Below, in pieces: positions 62,758 to 64,000 of a stretch of 64,000 nt of DNA (positions are counted from its first letter, which is position 1; each line of letters begins with the position of its first letter). The stretch is from NCBI RefSeq assembly GCF_902150045.1, contig NZ_CABFVU010000001.1, positions 124,001 through 188,000 of the forward strand, in the 5' to 3' direction. The position numbers and the translations under genes are program-made. Origin of the DNA: Chitinophaga polysaccharea (GTDB lineage: Bacteria > Bacteroidota > Bacteroidia > Chitinophagales > Chitinophagaceae). A model generated the notes under the pieces. The model did not search any database. It saw only the letters and a program-made list of their open reading frames with translations, and was not told the origin of the DNA.

Positions 62758-64000
62758 TTACCAGCCAGGATTCTGTACCAGCTGTTTATCATTATCCACA
62801 TCATCTGCCGGCAACGGGAACAGGTAATGCTTTCTTTCAAATACACGGGTTTCAAAAGGCACCACCTGCAGGAAACCGGGCATATCAGCGCCGATGTTCA
62901 GGCCATAAATGGGACCGTTCTCTGTTTGTTCTGCTATTTTCCAGCGGCGCACATCAAAGAAACGGTTATTTTCAAAAGCCAGTTCCACGCGGCGTTCCTT
63001 GCGGATCGCTTCGCGGATGGCCGCTTGCCCCACCGGGGCTGGCAGCTCCGCTGAGCCGTATTGCGGGATACCTGCCCTTTCCCTGATCAGGTTCACATAT
63101 TTTAATGCTTCAGGACTGGCAGGATCAGCTTCGTTAATGCATTCCGCATAGCTCAGATAGATCTCCGCCAGGCGGATCAGCATCAGGGTACGACCGCCTA
63201 CATCCCATTTACCGAGGCCCTGCGCTTTACGCACAATATAACCGGTAGGACTGTAATCATTGTTACCGGTAGCTTTACCGGAGTTGCCGGTATTGTAGAT
63301 CCGGGTAACAATATTCCCGTAGGATTTATTCAGCCAGGTGCTCCCGTCATAAGTGATGTTCACATAAAAGCGGGGCTCGCGGTTTACCCACTGGTTATAG
63401 ATGCTGCTGGGCGTAGTTTCATTAGGGCCCGTAAAATCGGAGTATCCTGTTTTTACATACTGTGATAAAGGATCGTCGATGCTCCGGCCATTTTTCATAA
63501 AAAAGGCGTCTACCATATTCTGGGTGGCGCCCAGGCCACCGCTTCCCCTCAGGTCGCTGGATGGCGCGCCGCTATGGAAAGGCGTCATTTCATACTGACG
63601 CGAGTTCAGTGAATTGGCAGGGCGTGCAAAGATCACTTCCGGGTTCCAATCGGTCAGGAATACATCCCTGCACGAAAGATAAGGATCAAATTCTCCCTTT
63701 GCATTATTCTTTTTAAACAGGCTGTAGGTAGATGGAACAAACTGGTCGAGGAAAGACTTGTAGGCGTCGGCAGCCAGTCTCCATTTATTGGCGTCGTACG
63801 ATTGACTGATAAGCTGTTTGCCATCCGTATTTTTCAGGGCGGCCATATCGGTGTTGCCGTTAAACAACGGGCTGGCGCTGTACATCAGCGTATTGGCACG
63901 GAAAGCCAGTGCAATACCTTTGCTGATGCGGCCATAGTCCTGGTCGTTGTTGGGCACCACCGGCAGTTTGGCTGCTGCTGTTTCCAGCTCGGAGATCACA
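62758..64000 (-). CDS. SusD/RagB family outer-membrane lipoprotein, 5' end outside window
   Basis: The C-terminal 413 residues of a SusD protein; the frame is open through base 64000, so the signal peptide lies beyond the window. SusD signatures are RISKGIALAFRANTLMYSAS, LMLIRLAEIYLSYAECINEA and the end IREAIRKERRVELAFENNRF with YLFPLPADD. It should capture the glycan whose backbone is cut by the GH76 protein 57 bp downstream. Confidence 0.93.
   Translation of the reverse strand, partial: VISELETAAAKLPVVPNNDQDYGRISKGIALAFRANTLMYSASPLFNGNTDMAALKNTDGKQLISQSYDANKWRLAADAYKSFLDQFVPSTYSLFKKNNAKGEFDPYLSCRDVFLTDWNPEVIFARPANSLNSRQYEMTPFHSGAPSSDLRGSGGLGATQNMVDAFFMKNGRSIDDPLSQYVKTGYSDFTGPNETTPSSIYNQWVNREPRFYVNITYDGSTWLNKSYGNIVTRIYNTGNSGKATGNNDYSPTGYIVRKAQGLGKWDVGGRTLMLIRLAEIYLSYAECINEADPASPEALKYVNLIRERAGIPQYGSAELPAPVGQAAIREAIRKERRVELAFENNRFFDVRRWKIAEQTENGPIYGLNIGADMPGFLQVVPFETRVFERKHYLFPLPADDVDNDKQLVQNPGW

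Overview
The window looks like a chromosomal segment of a Bacteroidota bacterium, most likely a Chitinophaga-like member of the Chitinophagaceae. The grounds are two SusC/SusD-type glycan loci (one partial), ECF sigma/FecR pairs, a PorT-like outer-membrane protein, TAnnTTTG-type promoter boxes, and a long SusC N-terminal leader of the kind common in that group. I saw no tRNA, rRNA, CRISPR array, intact transposase or prophage.

Layout. 1-10.6 kb: a partial secreted FAD oxidoreductase, folD, a DinB-like protein, an outer-membrane barrel, a Tat-exported MocA-type oxidoreductase, an amidohydrolase/AraC pair, an OmpA lipoprotein, a GntP permease and a Cys/Met-metabolism PLP enzyme. 10.6-21.2 kb: a polysaccharide utilisation locus with ECF sigma factor, FecR, SusC, SusD, a GH2 enzyme and a GH29 alpha-L-fucosidase, all on the plus strand. 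21.2-23.7 kb: a short redox cassette (SDR, HxlR regulator, Rossmann oxidoreductase) bracketed by two 104-bp MITE-like elements that differ at only two bases. 23.7-33.6 kb: an SLH-like/PrcB-like protein, a divergent alkB-like/nei-like DNA-repair pair, an esterase, a GH127-type enzyme, an Lrp regulator facing ppsA, and a secreted amidohydrolase.

33.9-36.7 kb: a second ECF sigma/FecR pair whose third gene is not a SusC receptor but a stand-alone STN-domain protein with a barrel-like C-terminus. I consider this the most unusual gene system in the window. 36.8-41 kb: a di-haem peroxidase lipoprotein, an acetyltransferase, an EamA exporter and a quinone-oxidoreductase-like enzyme. 41-46 kb: an iron/siderophore operon (TonB receptor, DUF4374 lipoprotein, PepSY membrane protein). 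46.2-54.2 kb: a TlpA-type thioredoxin protein, a hybrid histidine kinase, a 2OG-Fe(II) oxygenase, YjbQ, a sorbosone-dehydrogenase-like protein, a lone receiver and a GlxA-type regulator.

54.2-64 kb: a TetR/small protein/MFS operon with two candidate operators, an AraC regulator, a 5'-truncated dehydrogenase, a NUDIX/DeoR divergent pair separated by four 10-bp repeats, an alpha/beta hydrolase, a fragment resembling the PBP2 C-terminus, an SH3-like secreted protein, and the 3' end of a second glycan locus (GH76 mannanase and SusD). Three gene relics (49.8, 57.4 and 60.3 kb) suggest that the right half has been rearranged repeatedly.
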